This document shows, in pieces, positions 36,748 through 37,954 of a DNA stretch of 37,954 nt. A model generated the notes under the pieces. That model had not been told where the DNA came from. It did not search any database and was given only the letters and a program-made list of their open reading frames with translations. How positions within the stretch are numbered: position 1 is the stretch's first letter; every line of letters begins with the position of its first letter. Origin of the DNA: a virus; the IMG/VR virus record IMGVR_UViG_3300047481_001559, positions 1 through 37,954 of that record; one strand, given 5' to 3'. The position numbers and the translations under genes are program-made.

Positions 36748-37108
36748 CGTTCGGGAGCCGATCAGGGGGAGGGGTATTCGCTATTTGCGAATAGCAAACG
36801 TCAGCGGCTGTTCACCAGGGCAGACTGGTTGAGCTCCTTTCCTTCTTTCATTGTTTGCAGAACCGCAAAATTATATTTATTCAGTTCACGATTGGACTTC
36901 TTTTGATTAGCTTGGATATAGGTGATGAATGCAGAATTCATTGCTTTGATTTGGTATCTATTTATACAATACCCTCTTTCTTGATTTACCGGAGTTCGCT
37001 TCGATACACTCAAAATAGTTTGTTTGTACTAGCCCGCCCGTAGTATTGCCACTTCCGCCAATACCTGTCAAGTATTGGCACTTTCTCAAACCCAACCAAT
37101 ACTTCAAA
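36748..37108. other. Intergenic region with dyad sites and a doubtful minus-strand ORF
   Basis: 361 nt without a plus-strand gene. A minus-strand ORF at 36801-37013 (or from an inner ATG at 36941, 'MNSAFITYIQANQKKSNREL') has protein-like helical character, but no leader or terminator supports it. The right part holds the GTATTG/CAATAC dyads described separately. AT-rich and unlike its GC-richer neighbours. Confidence 0.4.
37043..37102. promoter_or_regulatory. CCAATAC/GTATTGG operator-like sites
   Basis: GCCAATAC-CTGTCAA-GTATTGGC (37057-37079) is a perfect 8-bp dyad. Single half-sites flank it: GTATTGCC at 37043-37050 and CCAATAC at 37096-37102. All lie in the 65 nt before the ATG at 37109, so a dimeric repressor or RNA hairpin controlling that gene is likely. 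Confidence 0.55.
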
Positions 37109-37390
37109 ATGATCGATCCTGTCTTCATGCCACCACCAGAATGGGTGCGTGAATGGACCAAAGAGCTCCTAAATAAAGAAACCAGTAAGGGTGAAGCCTG
37201 CCGTTCAATCGTACGTAAAGGTGCATCTTATGGTTTCAACAAAGGATTAACCACCGGTCACGCCATGGGCGCTGCATCAGAGCTAGAGTGGTGCTGCGCT
37301 CAAATCAGCCAATGTCATCTCATCCCGCCCGAACTTCGGCTCCAGGTGGCGGAGTATCTTCATGAGATTCGATCTAAACCAACTGACTGA
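37109..37390 (+). CDS. Paralogue of the 'PPPEWV' cyanophage protein (93 aa)
   Basis: 93 aa from the ATG at 37109. 'DPVFMPPPEWVREWTKELLN' then 'GAASELEWCCAQISQCHLIP' 'PELRLQVAEYLHEI' parallels 'ITPPPELVQQW ... GADQELEACCEY ... ELRAARR' in the protein at 35687. Function unknown. The start is fixed by the operator-like sites just upstream. Confidence 0.7.
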   Translation: MIDPVFMPPPEWVREWTKELLNKETSKGEACRSIVRKGASYGFNKGLTTGHAMGAASELEWCCAQISQCHLIPPELRLQVAEYLHEIRSKPTD

Positions 37391-37478
37391 CAGAGAAGCA
37401 GTCACTCTGTTCTGCGCCGCTATTGCAATTATCTTCATGGTTTCTGCGATTGCAATTTTATTCTTTTTTAGTTGTTGA
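37362..37478 (+). CDS. 38-aa membrane peptide overlapping the 93-aa gene
   Basis: ATG at 37362, TGA at 37476-37478: 'MRFDLNQLTDREAVTLFCAA' 'IAIIFMVSAIAILFFFSC'. Acidic short N-terminus and one strong membrane helix. It begins 29 nt inside the previous gene in another frame. Its hydrophobic pattern is unlikely by chance; similar in plan to the 50-aa and 33-aa peptides. Confidence 0.55.
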   Translation: MRFDLNQLTDREAVTLFCAAIAIIFMVSAIAILFFFSC

Positions 37479-37491
37479 TAGTAAAAGCAAC
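37474..37491 (+). promoter_or_regulatory. Diverged GTTGATAG box before the fibre gene
   Basis: GTTGATAGTAAAAGCAAC, related to GTTGATAGTGCGCAAC at 30392 with two extra bases. It overlaps the stop of the 38-aa peptide and lies 57 nt before the GTG of the fibre gene. A TAGAAT (37519-37524 region) may be the -10. Confidence 0.4.
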
Positions 37492-37547
37492 GGTTTAAGG
37501 GGTGTGAGTAAGTTGAATTAGAATAAGCGAATCAAGAATGAAAACCT

Positions 37548-37954
37548 GTGGCATACATCGGAACGCAGCCTCTGGCTGGTCAATACCGAAAGTTAGATGA
37601 TATTTCGAGCGGATTTAACGGCGCGACTACTAGTTTCACTACTAGCGTTGGTGGCACCAACGTAACAGCCGGAAGTCCTCAGCAGTTATTGGTTTCTTTA
37701 GGTGGTGTTATTCAGCAACCGACGACTGATTACACGGTTAATACCAATACCATTACATTTACAACGGCACCAGGATCTGGGTTAAGCTTTTTTGCCGTTT
37801 TAATGGGTGATGCATTAAATACGAGTGTACCGGCTGATGGTTCTATTACGTCTGCAAAGTTAGCAGGTAGTTTGAATGTTGGGTTGGCTGCAGGGTCGGC
37901 GTCGACTCCGTCTTTGTTTTTCAGCGGGGATGCTAATACCGGCATCTACAGCCC
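37548..37954 (+). CDS. Tail fibre protein, C-terminus cut by window edge
   Basis: 135 codons open from a GTG at 37548 to the window end. 'MAYIGTQPLAGQYRKLDDIS' 'SGFNGATTSFTTSVGG' is the N-terminal head seen in many cyanophage fibres and parallels the first 60 residues of the gene at 1-828. Then 'LVSLGGVIQQPTTDY', 'FFAVLMGDALNTSVPADGSI' and the shaft motif 'GDANTGIYSP' at the edge. It is the only recognised virion gene on the plus strand besides that at 3741. Confidence 0.85.
   Translation, partial: MAYIGTQPLAGQYRKLDDISSGFNGATTSFTTSVGGTNVTAGSPQQLLVSLGGVIQQPTTDYTVNTNTITFTTAPGSGLSFFAVLMGDALNTSVPADGSITSAKLAGSLNVGLAAGSASTPSLFFSGDANTGIYS

Noticed and set aside
36801-37013. Minus-strand gene of 70 aa
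   Set aside because: Kept only as doubtful: no leader, terminator or family, and it is alone on its strand in a control region.
1-37954. Circularly closed complete genome
   Set aside because: The end genes would run into each other from opposite strands within a repeat, and no terminal overlap was found by eye.

Overview
The window is most of the genome of a tailed double-stranded DNA phage (Caudoviricetes), most likely a cyanophage of a picocyanobacterium (Synechococcus/Cyanobium type). The host guess rests on several small proteins that look like families I know from cyanophages (for example the 'ITPPPELVQQW' protein at 35687, the RRSS/'YIHKIFDG' tail protein at 4417, and the 'LYLRATDG...EPPVLLS' protein at 3673). 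No host gene, integrase, tRNA or rRNA was seen. The virion looks podovirus-like: there is no tape-measure or tail-tube gene, but there are several Ala/Gly/Gln-rich candidate internal proteins. Both ends of the window cut through tail-fibre genes at a recurring NTGIYSP-type repeat, so they look like assembly breaks, not natural termini.

Layout. (1) 1-27775, almost all on the minus strand, is the virion block. Read in transcription order from 27775 downward it holds candidate internal/ejection proteins, a holin candidate, a 610-aa undecad-repeat protein, small and large terminase subunits, an AbrB-like protein, portal, scaffold, major capsid, a capsid-associated protein, an HhH protein, a connector candidate, two cell-wall enzymes, a run of very small basic or Cys-rich proteins, a large tail protein, and finally fibre and fibre-accessory proteins. 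Only two genes in this block lie on the plus strand: a membrane/coiled-coil protein at 3741 and an HNH endonuclease at 14257. (2) 27776-28039 is a divergent control region. (3) 28040-37478, on the plus strand, is an accessory or early region of more than 25 very small genes, mostly unrecognised. (4) A plus-strand tail-fibre gene starts at 37548 and runs off the end.

Main points of interest. The major capsid gene is split by a group I intron whose P, Q, R and S core elements and helices P2-P9 can be read directly; its HNH endonuclease is encoded on the opposite strand. The portal and scaffold genes overlap out of frame on the same strand for 539 nt, and the scaffold start has its own Shine-Dalgarno sequence. 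The first plus-strand genes have a repeated control cassette: a GTTGATAGTGATTAAC box placed exactly 62 nt upstream of a -10-like TACAGT in two copies, with more box copies elsewhere, and each unit is closed by a terminator. The two adjacent peptidoglycan enzymes share a C-terminal module. No DNA polymerase, primase, helicase, RNA polymerase, nuclease or recombinase of phage replication was recognised, so replication is either host-dependent, encoded by unrecognised small genes, or encoded outside the window.
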